Positions 1 through 5,485 of a stretch of DNA of 15,111 nucleotides are shown in pieces (position 1 is the stretch's first letter; the number at the start of each line of letters is the position of its first letter). The stretch covers positions 1 through 15,111 of the forward strand of contig CAKVLD010000068.1 of assembly GCA_934755305.1 (NCBI GenBank), given 5' to 3'. This DNA is from an uncultured Clostridium sp. GTDB taxonomy: Bacteria; Bacillota; Clostridia; Clostridiales; Clostridiaceae. Below the pieces are notes generated by a model. That model saw only the letters and a list, made by a program, of their open reading frames with translations. It searched no databases and was not told the origin of the DNA. The position numbers and the translations under genes were made by a program.

Positions 1-748
1 TCTTAAAAATATCAAATATAACATCTAAATCTATAAATTTAGTTTTACTTAAAATCACAATTTCAAGTGCAACAGCCACTATAAGTTGTAAAACAATAGT
101 AAATAAAGCTAGTATCTTACCATAAATTAATTTTACTGGCGATACTCTATATACTATTAAATCTGATACTTTTGAGATTCTTTCTGTAGCTACGCTATTA
201 GTTATAGTTGCTCCACATAAAAGAGTAAAGCAATATATAATAAATAAAATTATATAACTAACAATACTTGCTTCATTATCATTACTAATATTCCTATTAA
301 CAATTACATTATTTAAATCAGCTTCTATATTATTTTCACTAAGTATTATCATTGTATTAGTATCTTTTATTAGTGCAGTTACACATTCTTCTACATCCAC
401 CTTAATATCTTCACTAGTTTTATAATCATACCTTATAGAAATTTTTCCTTCTTCATTACTTAAAGTAATTCCCATACAAGATTCATCAAAATCTGAAATA
501 TTCTCATATCCATCAGTAACCTTATATTTATTAGAAGATATTTTACTTAATATTTCTTCTAATGATGAAGAAGTTATTTCTATACTTGCATCATTATTAA
601 AATAAATATTAAATTGTTCATTTGTAGATGTATATATATGCAACCCTACAGCAATTACAGCAAAAATAATACCAGTAAAAATCCATATCATCCATGTTTT
701 TAACATTCTTTTGTAATTAAAAGTATATATCGAAATTAAATCTCTCAT
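1..748 (-). CDS. ABC-2/NatB-type permease, 3' end cut off by window edge
   Basis: This is the membrane partner of the ATPase encoded just upstream and probably forms a NatAB-like exporter that moves the matured peptide out or protects the producer. The ATG (746-748) overlaps the ATPase stop codon as ATGA, so translation is coupled. The frame stays open for about 249 codons to base 1 with no stop, so the gene continues outside the window. The protein begins MRDLISIYTFNYKRMLK, followed by a first membrane helix (about residues 20-38) and a roughly 130-residue acidic extracellular segment. A second helix follows, then the family-typical segment ERISKVSDLIVYRVSP and GK, and then another hydrophobic helix. 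The E-x6-11-SP-x6-GK pattern is characteristic of NatB/ABC-2 permeases. The fold assignment is fairly secure; the substrate is inferred only from the operon. Confidence 0.82.
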   Translation of the reverse strand, partial: MRDLISIYTFNYKRMLKTWMIWIFTGIIFAVIAVGLHIYTSTNEQFNIYFNNDASIEITSSSLEEILSKISSNKYKVTDGYENISDFDESCMGITLSNEEGKISIRYDYKTSEDIKVDVEECVTALIKDTNTMIILSENNIEADLNNVIVNRNISNDNEASIVSYIILFIIYCFTLLCGATITNSVATERISKVSDLIVYRVSPVKLIYGKILALFTIVLQLIVAVALEIVILSKTKFIDLDVIFDIFK

Positions 749-1605
749 TGTCCCTCAGCACCCTCTAATAATTTAATAAATAATTCTTGTAATGTTGGTA
801 ACTGATATTTTATATACAGTACATTATCATCTAATTTAGAAATTAATTTTTCCAAATCAGCTAAAGATTCAATATCATATATGATAATATCATTATTATC
901 TCTTTTAATATTATAGTCCTTTAGCTTTTCGTAATATTTACTATTATAATTAATTATTACTTTCTTTCTTCCATATTTTCTTTTTACTTCATTTAAATTT
1001 CCTTGAGCAACAACATTTCCTTCTTTCATCAAAACTACATTATCACATAAACTTTCTATATGATTCATTTGATGTCCACACATTATTAAATACTTGTCTC
1101 TACATTCTGAATTAATTATCTTTTTAAATAACTCTATATTAACAGGATCAAGGCCACTTAAAGGTTCATCTAGAATCACTATATCTGGATTATTTATTAA
1201 AGTTATGGCTAATTGAACTTTTTGAGCATTTCCTTTTGATAAATCTTTTAATTTGAAATCTTTATAATTATAAAGTTCAAATTTTTCAAGCCAATAACTT
1301 TTTGCTTTCTTAACATCTTTAACTTTAGCAATTCTTGCAAAGAAATCTAAATGCTCGTCTACAGTTGCATCTTGATAAACTCCTCTTTCCTCTGGCAAAT
1401 AACCAACCTTTAAGCTTCTGTCCATTTCAATGGTTCCACTATCTGCACTTACTAGACCTAAAATCATTTTGATTGTTGTTGATTTTCCTGCTCCATTTCT
1501 TCCAATTAGAGCTAAAGGACTGCCTTTTTTTACTGTAAAACTTATTCCATTTACAGCTGTATGTTTTCCATACTTTTTAACTAAATTACAAATTTTTAAT
1601 TCCAT
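745..1605 (-). CDS. ABC transporter ATP-binding protein, NatA type
   Basis: This cytoplasmic ATPase (286 residues) energises the permease encoded immediately downstream. Walker A is GRNGAGKST at residues 35-43. The Q-loop region reads GYLPEERG near 68-75, the signature is LSKGN at 122-126, Walker B is DIVILDEP at 141-148, and the switch histidine is H178 in MCGHQM. LSKGN replaces the commoner LSGGQ and is usual in NatA/CcmA-like exporters with ABC-2 permeases. The C-terminal 70-80 residues after the nucleotide-binding domain are also typical of NatA. The gene sits 15 bases after the E1-like gene, with AGGAGT as its ribosome binding site, and overlaps the permease start by four bases. NatA-type pairs such as YydIJ are found beside modified-peptide operons, which fits export or self-immunity here. 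That role is inferred. Confidence 0.9.
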   Translation of the reverse strand: MELKICNLVKKYGKHTAVNGISFTVKKGSPLALIGRNGAGKSTTIKMILGLVSADSGTIEMDRSLKVGYLPEERGVYQDATVDEHLDFFARIAKVKDVKKAKSYWLEKFELYNYKDFKLKDLSKGNAQKVQLAITLINNPDIVILDEPLSGLDPVNIELFKKIINSECRDKYLIMCGHQMNHIESLCDNVVLMKEGNVVAQGNLNEVKRKYGRKKVIINYNSKYYEKLKDYNIKRDNNDIIIYDIESLADLEKLISKLDDNVLYIKYQLPTLQELFIKLLEGAEGQ

Positions 1606-1620
1606 ATAAAACTCTTACTC

Positions 1621-3024
1621 CTATTTGCTTAATCTAATTATTGCAAGCTTATCTATTAACTTCTTTCTAATTATAAAAAGCAGTGTGTTTATAAAAATAA
1701 AAACTACAATAGCCATAGAAATCATAGTTATAACCAGCATAATTACACTTATTAATGCAAAGATAAATTCTTGATCTAAATTTAATATCTGTATATTAAG
1801 CCTAAAGGTTAGTATTATATTCACCAATCCATATAATGTTCCACCAATAAATGCAGTTTGAAATACTTTTTCTGCACTTCTCCCAAACTGTAATATTAAT
1901 TGAGATCCACCAACTAACAATAATGTTCCATAGAAAGGCCAATTAGGTGTTGAAATCAAAACTGGTATGCACGCAACTATAAGAAAATATATAAGATTAC
2001 TAATAAATAAATTACTATTCTCTTTTTTATTATTACTTATACTTCCACATACCTGACACTTTTGTTTCCTATCCAATTTTTTCATAATACTATTATTTTT
2101 TATTGGATCTATCCATTCCATTTGCCCTATATAACTGCACTTATTACCACATAGAATTTTAATACCTTCAAATGCAACTTTAGAAGCAACTAATTCTGTA
2201 AGCGCTGATAATGTGCCTCCTATACCATATTCTCTACTAATGTCTAGAGAAAGCTCATTCTCAAAGCATTCATAACATGATGTAATTCCAGGTAAATATG
2301 TTGGTCCAAGAACACCATTACTTCCAACAAATCCACCTGAAGTATATGGAATTTTTAACTTAAAACAAACTCTATTTAACCATGATGATATCTGAACAGG
2401 TGTATCAATAGCTCTTATAACCAAATCATATTTTTCTTTTTGTAAATAGAATAAAAGCTTACTTTCAGAATCTATCTTATCATTTATAGTTTCAATTTCT
2501 AATTCTGGATTTACTTTATTAATATGATTTTTTATCACTTCAACTTTACTTTTTCCAACTTCACTCATTTCATAAAACATCTGTCTGTTTAGATTACTCT
2601 CTTCAATTACATCATAATCTAAAATTGTTAACTTCTTTATATTTAAAGTAGAAAACATCCATGCTATATGAGTTCCTATAGCTCCTGCTCCTAAAAGAAA
2701 TACCTTCTTTTCTTTTAAATTTGAAAATCCTTTTATATTCTTTGCTGTATAAAAAAAGCCTTCATTTCTAGAGTATCTGTTTTCTGTATCTGGTATATAA
2801 TCTATTAAAATATTATTAGAAAATAATGATATTATCTCATTTTCTGTAAAATAATCAACTAACTCCAATATGGTAAATCCATTATTTTCTTTTACTCTTT
2901 TTAATAATTGACTTCCCTTATTTTTGTCTAAATTTATCTTAAAATTCAATCCATCTTGAATTATATATCCTACTTCATCCTCATATATAAAGACAAAAGG
3001 ATTAAAGTAATACTTTTCTTTCAT
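1621..3024 (-). CDS. Membrane-anchored E1-like (ThiF/MoeB family) peptide-adenylating enzyme
   Basis: This is probably the modification enzyme of the peptide operon. E1-like enzymes activate a peptide C-terminal carboxylate as an acyl-adenylate. I place the start at the ATG 3022-3024, which overlaps the protease stop as ATGA and has AAGGACGGG ten bases upstream; a start further upstream would bury it inside the protease gene. In the resulting 467-residue protein, residues 1-90 resemble a leader-recognition (RRE-like) domain. The nucleotide loop GAGAIG is at 112-117, DYD at 136-138, SNLNRQ at 143-148, K160 and D207 in AID complete the site, and two zinc pairs, CYEC (250-253) and CQVC (323-326), match MoeB/ThiF. 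Residues about 340-452 form roughly four membrane helices, which is unusual for the family. No YcaO partner is present, so a simple azoline-forming role is unlikely. Family assignment is strong; the reaction is inferred. Confidence 0.85.
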   Translation of the reverse strand: MKEKYYFNPFVFIYEDEVGYIIQDGLNFKINLDKNKGSQLLKRVKENNGFTILELVDYFTENEIISLFSNNILIDYIPDTENRYSRNEGFFYTAKNIKGFSNLKEKKVFLLGAGAIGTHIAWMFSTLNIKKLTILDYDVIEESNLNRQMFYEMSEVGKSKVEVIKNHINKVNPELEIETINDKIDSESKLLFYLQKEKYDLVIRAIDTPVQISSWLNRVCFKLKIPYTSGGFVGSNGVLGPTYLPGITSCYECFENELSLDISREYGIGGTLSALTELVASKVAFEGIKILCGNKCSYIGQMEWIDPIKNNSIMKKLDRKQKCQVCGSISNNKKENSNLFISNLIYFLIVACIPVLISTPNWPFYGTLLLVGGSQLILQFGRSAEKVFQTAFIGGTLYGLVNIILTFRLNIQILNLDQEFIFALISVIMLVITMISMAIVVFIFINTLLFIIRKKLIDKLAIIRLSK

Positions 3025-4163
3025 ATTTTTCCCGTCCTTATCTTTATATACTTGAGTATTCCCCTTATAATAGCACCTGTCAAACTGATACATATACATA
3101 CAGTCATAACTATAGCAACTAAATGTACACGTTCAGGAAAAAATGTATTTGTAATAAATATAACTAAATTAGCAACAAATACAGGTAAATAAGTCATTAC
3201 TATTAATCCCATAACTAAGTATATTATTTTATTTGTTAAGTTTTCATCACTATTCTTTTCAGTAAAAATATTTTTAATATATGATATAGATTTCTCTCTT
3301 AAATCTTTAATTTCTAATGCTTCACATAATAAATAATAACCATCTAACTTTATTACAAATAAAACATTAAATAATATCATAGATACATTAATAATATTAA
3401 AAACAAGCAGAAAATCATTTGAATAAAACTTACTATTTATGTCAAAAGTTAAATATAGAGATGGGGCTAAAATCATAAGTTGTGCTGCTATCCCAGCTAT
3501 CCATACGCTTATTCGATCTTTCTTTTTCTTAAGTCTACCCACTCCTGTAATATCCACATAAAAAGCTGGATGAAAATAATTGAACATAAATCCTAATTCA
3601 AAGACTTGTCCTCCTAAATTAATTATTGTTATAGCATGTGCGAACTCATGTATAAATCCAATAATTAATATGCTACCAAAATAATAAATTAAATTTTTAA
3701 ATTGAATATATTGGTTAGTTAATATTTTCGAAACAATGTCTCCCCCATTTTCCACAAACAGTTTTCCTATGAAAATAATAGATATAATTGCTGATAAGAA
3801 TATAAAATTCATTAAAATATTAGTACAAATACCTTTTTTTAATATTTTAGATACATTTATTAACGGAAATTTCACTTGTATTATATTAAACTTTTTTTGT
3901 TCCTTGATATCTTTTTCCAACAACTCATTTTTATAAGCTAATAGTATAAATTTCTCCATACTTCTAGCATTGACCAAATGTTTATTTTTTTCTTTTAATT
4001 CTTCAATAGTTAACGTTCCATCAAAACTTTTTAATAGCTCCAATTCTCTTTTTCCAATTGAAAATGTTCTATTTGTCTTTTTGTTTCTCAATAAAATTCC
4101 TAAATCAGTAGAATGATATTCTATATCCTTATTTACTAATGGTTTATTTAAATTTTCTAACAA
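3021..4163 (-). CDS. M50 family membrane metalloprotease with PqqD-like N-terminal domain
   Basis: This is a 380-residue integral membrane zinc protease of the site-2 protease type, probably cleaving the hydrophobic precursor peptides. The zinc motif HEFAH is at 172-176 after a hydrophobic helix, and the third-ligand motif KLDGYY is at 272-277. Further helices lie near 117-135, 155-172, 220-240, 250-272 and 310-375. Residues about 20-85, including TFSIGKRELELLKSFDGTLT, follow the PqqD pattern of a beta-strand then 'll..fdG..tieEl', so this segment may bind the leader. The start is TTG (4161-4163) with AGGAGTG seven bases upstream. The start lies inside the preceding 50-codon gene, and the stop overlaps the E1-like gene as ATGA. 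YydH is a comparable M50 protease in a peptide operon. Substrate is inferred. Confidence 0.88.
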   Translation of the reverse strand: MLENLNKPLVNKDIEYHSTDLGILLRNKKTNRTFSIGKRELELLKSFDGTLTIEELKEKNKHLVNARSMEKFILLAYKNELLEKDIKEQKKFNIIQVKFPLINVSKILKKGICTNILMNFIFLSAIISIIFIGKLFVENGGDIVSKILTNQYIQFKNLIYYFGSILIIGFIHEFAHAITIINLGGQVFELGFMFNYFHPAFYVDITGVGRLKKKKDRISVWIAGIAAQLMILAPSLYLTFDINSKFYSNDFLLVFNIINVSMILFNVLFVIKLDGYYLLCEALEIKDLREKSISYIKNIFTEKNSDENLTNKIIYLVMGLIVMTYLPVFVANLVIFITNTFFPERVHLVAIVMTVCICISLTGAIIRGILKYIKIRTGKI

Positions 4164-4296
4164 CGAATATCACTCCTAATATTATAGCTATTGCTAAATA
4201 CAATCTATTTAGTCTACTTCTAATATTTCCTTTAAATATTATGTTACTTAATGAAACTATAATTACATAAATCATTAATATTTTACTATTATCCAT
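4144..4296 (-). CDS. Small two-helix membrane protein (50 aa), function unknown
   Basis: This short gene begins with ATG (4294-4296) behind a strong AAGGAGGA site and ends with TAA (4144-4146), overlapping the protease start by 20 bases. The 50-residue product starts MDNSKILMIY. It has a hydrophobic helix at about residues 5-21, a basic loop KGNIRSRLNR at 23-32, a second helix at about 33-47 and a basic tail RKFK. The position between precursors and enzymes, the excellent ribosome binding site and the frame-shifted overlap all argue that it is translated. Small two-helix proteins in bacteriocin operons are often immunity proteins or accessory subunits, so either role is possible. I recognise no family. 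Confidence 0.7.
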   Translation of the reverse strand: MDNSKILMIYVIIVSLSNIIFKGNIRSRLNRLYLAIAIILGVIFVVRKFK

Positions 4297-4316
4297 AGGC
4301 TTCCTCCTTAAATTTC

Positions 4317-4352
4317 AAGGAATAATCTAACATAAGAATTAGATTATTCCTT
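4317..4352 (-). promoter_or_regulatory. Perfect 14-bp hairpin between precursor genes and processing genes
   Basis: Bases 4317-4330 (AAGGAATAATCTAA) pair perfectly with 4339-4352 around an 8-base loop. Read on the minus strand the hairpin lies 38 bases after the second precursor and just before the 50-residue gene. It is followed by GAAATTTAAGGAGG rather than a U-run, so it is not a full terminator. A stable hairpin in this place commonly stabilises or partly terminates the abundant precursor mRNA so that enzymes are made in smaller amounts. That role is inferred. Confidence 0.7.
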
Positions 4353-4390
4353 ACAGATTAACTTTTATAGGCAACCTTTATTCTTGTTAA

Positions 4391-4498
4391 TTAATCACAA
4401 GCTAATGCTGCTAATCCTATACCAGCAACAACGCCTACAGCTGTCCATCCTGAAGCACATGCAGTTACATTTTCTAATTCATTTAATTCAAATTCCAT
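4391..4498 (-). CDS. RiPP precursor peptide 2 (35 aa)
   Basis: The ATG (4496-4498) follows GGGGGAG (4506-4512) and the TAA stop is at 4391-4393. The 35-residue product begins MEFELNELENVTA, identical to the N-terminus of the peptide encoded just upstream. It continues with CASGWTA, then a hydrophobic Gly/Ala/Val stretch ending GIGLAALACD. Identical acidic N-termini with divergent cores are the mark of leader-core precursors. The core has Cys14 directly after the shared segment, Cys34 next to last and a terminal Asp, plus one Trp. No signal peptide or double-glycine site is evident. Possible fates include C-terminal activation by the E1-like enzyme and cleavage by the M50 protease. The gene is too short for standard gene callers, and the mature product is unknown. 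Confidence 0.85.
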   Translation of the reverse strand: MEFELNELENVTACASGWTAVGVVAGIGLAALACD

Positions 4499-4543
4499 CT
4501 TTAAGCTCCCCCAATTTCTCTATGTATATCTTATAATTATTTT

Positions 4544-4657
4544 TTAGCAGATTCCGAAAGCAGCTGCTAAAGCTAGTCCAAGACTTAGACCTGTTATGAA
4601 ATCATCTACTGCGTCTAATGCAGTTACATTTTCTAATTCATTTAATTCGAATTCCAT
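4544..4657 (-). CDS. RiPP precursor peptide 1 (37 aa)
   Basis: This is the first gene of the operon. The ATG (4655-4657) follows a near-consensus AAGGAGGTG (4664-4672) and the TAA stop is at 4544-4546. The 37-residue product begins MEFELNELENVTA (same as the next peptide). It continues LDAVDDFITG and ends in a membrane-like hydrophobic segment closing with GLALAAAFGIC, so the last residue is cysteine. The core differs from that of peptide 2 except for a common plan: a small-residue hydrophobic helix with a cysteine at or next to the C-terminus. The two may act together as a two-component bacteriocin or signal, or be alternative products of one pathway. The promoter is immediately upstream, giving a leader RNA of only about 16 bases. 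Confidence 0.86.
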   Translation of the reverse strand: MEFELNELENVTALDAVDDFITGLSLGLALAAAFGIC

Positions 4658-4679
4658 TGGTAACACCTCCTTTTTCTTT

Positions 4680-4708
4680 ATTATATTCCTTATTTATACT
4701 TTTTTCAA
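4680..4708 (-). promoter_or_regulatory. Strong sigma-A-type promoter of the peptide operon
   Basis: On the minus strand TTGAAA (4703-4708) and TATAAT (4680-4685) are separated by exactly 17 bases. The predicted start of transcription is near 4673, right before the AAGGAGGTG site of precursor 1. The -10 is perfect and the -35 matches five of six positions' character closely (TTGAAA versus TTGACA). Confidence 0.82.
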
Positions 4709-4923
4709 TATTTTTTTATTTTTTTCTTCTTTTTTTACTTTTTTAAATTTTAATCATTTTATGTATTATATTATTTTTTTTGATTTAATTTGGTCTTTAT
4801 TAAAAATGTTAATATAATTTCTTATTCATCCTAACTCTCTAATATTTTACCTTGTTGAATATCGTATAACATTATAGTTATAAAACTTTGTCACCCTAAA
4901 GATTTTATAATTTGCTAAACCTA
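4709..4923 (-). promoter_or_regulatory. A-tract-rich region upstream of the peptide promoter
   Basis: This gene-free stretch lies between the peptide operon promoter and the terminator at 4924. Read on the minus strand, 4709-4760 consists of phased runs of five to seven A residues ending at the -35 box. That resembles an UP element or bent DNA that would strengthen the promoter. Further upstream, 4865-4882 carries an inverted repeat, TATAAC-ATTATA-GTTATA, which might be a regulator site. No gene is evident here. Confidence 0.45.
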
Positions 4924-4971
4924 AAAAAAATCCTTTGCTTATTACATATTACTTAAGCAAAGGATTTTTTT
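4924..4971 (-). terminator. Hairpin terminator after the 101-residue gene
   Basis: Bases 4924-4941 pair with 4954-4971 over 18 bp (core TCCTTTGCTTA/TAAGCAAAGGA flanked by A and T runs) with a 12-base loop. It starts immediately after the TAG stop of the gene at 4972 and ends in a U-run on the minus strand. It also has a T-run on the plus strand. It shields the peptide operon from read-through. Confidence 0.85.
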
Positions 4972-5277
4972 CTAATTCACTTGTATAGGTACTTTGTATA
5001 TATATTTATAACTACAAGTTGTATCTCTAACTGCTTTATCAAATCTAATTAACTTATTCTTTAGATTTACTTGATTCTTGAAGCTTTCCATCTCTTCTTG
5101 ATTTAAATCTTTTATAGAACTTTTATTGGATTCAACAATTAAATAATATTCAAAAATATAGTCTCCAAACAAATCTACCTTTTCAAAAACTTTAGGTACA
5201 GTTTCAAAAATCAATATTTCTCCATAACTATGAATCTTCTCCAAATTCATCACCCCCACTATAAAAATTCTCCACAA
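4972..5277 (-). CDS. Uncharacterised 101-residue protein
   Basis: I do not recognise this protein. It is soluble-looking, with aromatic/acidic and lysine-rich stretches (YGEILIFETVPKVFEKVDLF near residues 18-37, and a charged helix with NQEEMESFKNQVN near 59-71). It has no membrane helix or signal peptide and only one cysteine. The start chosen is TTG (5275-5277), with AGAGGA (5287-5292) nine bases upstream and a plausible promoter behind it. An alternative is the ATG at 5248-5250, but its GGGGGTG abuts the codon too closely. The gene is closed by its own terminator, so it is monocistronic and separate from the peptide operon, although adjacent to it. Confidence 0.65.
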   Translation of the reverse strand: MWRIFIVGVMNLEKIHSYGEILIFETVPKVFEKVDLFGDYIFEYYLIVESNKSSIKDLNQEEMESFKNQVNLKNKLIRFDKAVRDTTCSYKYIYKVPIQVN

Positions 5278-5314
5278 ATCTATTTTTCCTCTTTTTTTAT
5301 CAAAATATTTTCTT

Positions 5315-5343
5315 TATATAATCTTTTTTGTTAAAACATACAA
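5315..5343 (-). promoter_or_regulatory. Possible promoter of the 101-residue gene
   Basis: On the minus strand TTGTAT (5338-5343) and TATATA (5315-5320) are 17 bases apart. The predicted start lies about 30 bases before the TTG start codon. Both boxes are imperfect. Confidence 0.35.
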
Positions 5344-5345
5344 AT

Positions 5346-5360
5346 AATTTTGTAACAAAA
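5346..5360 (+). promoter_or_regulatory. Possible CodY-like operator upstream of the amino acid carrier
   Basis: AATTTTGTAACAAAA contains the palindrome TTTTGT-A-ACAAAA (5348-5360). It matches ten of the fifteen positions of the CodY box AATTTTCWGAAAATT. Branched-chain amino acid carriers are well-known CodY targets in Firmicutes, which makes the idea reasonable, but five mismatches leave it weak. It also lies next to the -35 of the divergent 101-residue gene. Confidence 0.28.
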
Positions 5361-5485
5361 ACAATAATTTAAAATTTACCTTATACATTTCTTATATTTC
5401 ATTAATAAATCTCTATCAAAATTTAAAAACTTATGATATACTTTGAACATTATGTTAACAAATCTAAAAAAGGACTGATACACAA

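Noticed and set aside
3025..3099. Upstream 25-residue extension of the E1-like protein
   Set aside because: It would lie wholly inside the protease gene. The ATG at 3022-3024 has AAGGACGGG and the ATGA coupling seen at other junctions of the operon.
2956..3192. Plus-strand open frame opposite the E1-like/protease junction
   Set aside because: Shadow of two well-supported minus-strand genes, with no domain. The same applies to frames at 3736-3936, 5584-5832 and 8990-9223.
4391..4657. Double-glycine leaders cleaved by a C39 peptidase-transporter
   Set aside because: The shared segment ends VTA, not GG/GA, the spacing of hydrophobic residues does not fit, and no C39 domain is present in the ATPase.
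1..4708. Streptolysin S-type thiazole/oxazole peptide cluster
   Set aside because: An E1-like protein is present, but there is no YcaO protein or SagB-type dehydrogenase, and the cores lack the expected Cys/Ser/Thr richness. The part left of base 1 is unseen.
4596..4817. Plus-strand open frame of 73 codons across the precursor 1 gene and its promoter
   Set aside because: It is antisense to precursor 1 and to a strong promoter. Its product is low-complexity Phe/Ile/Ser from T-runs, and it lacks a ribosome binding site.
5278..5485. T-box or other amino-acid-sensing leader before brnQ
   Set aside because: The gap is short, has no TGGNACCGCG-type T-box sequence and no terminator hairpin.
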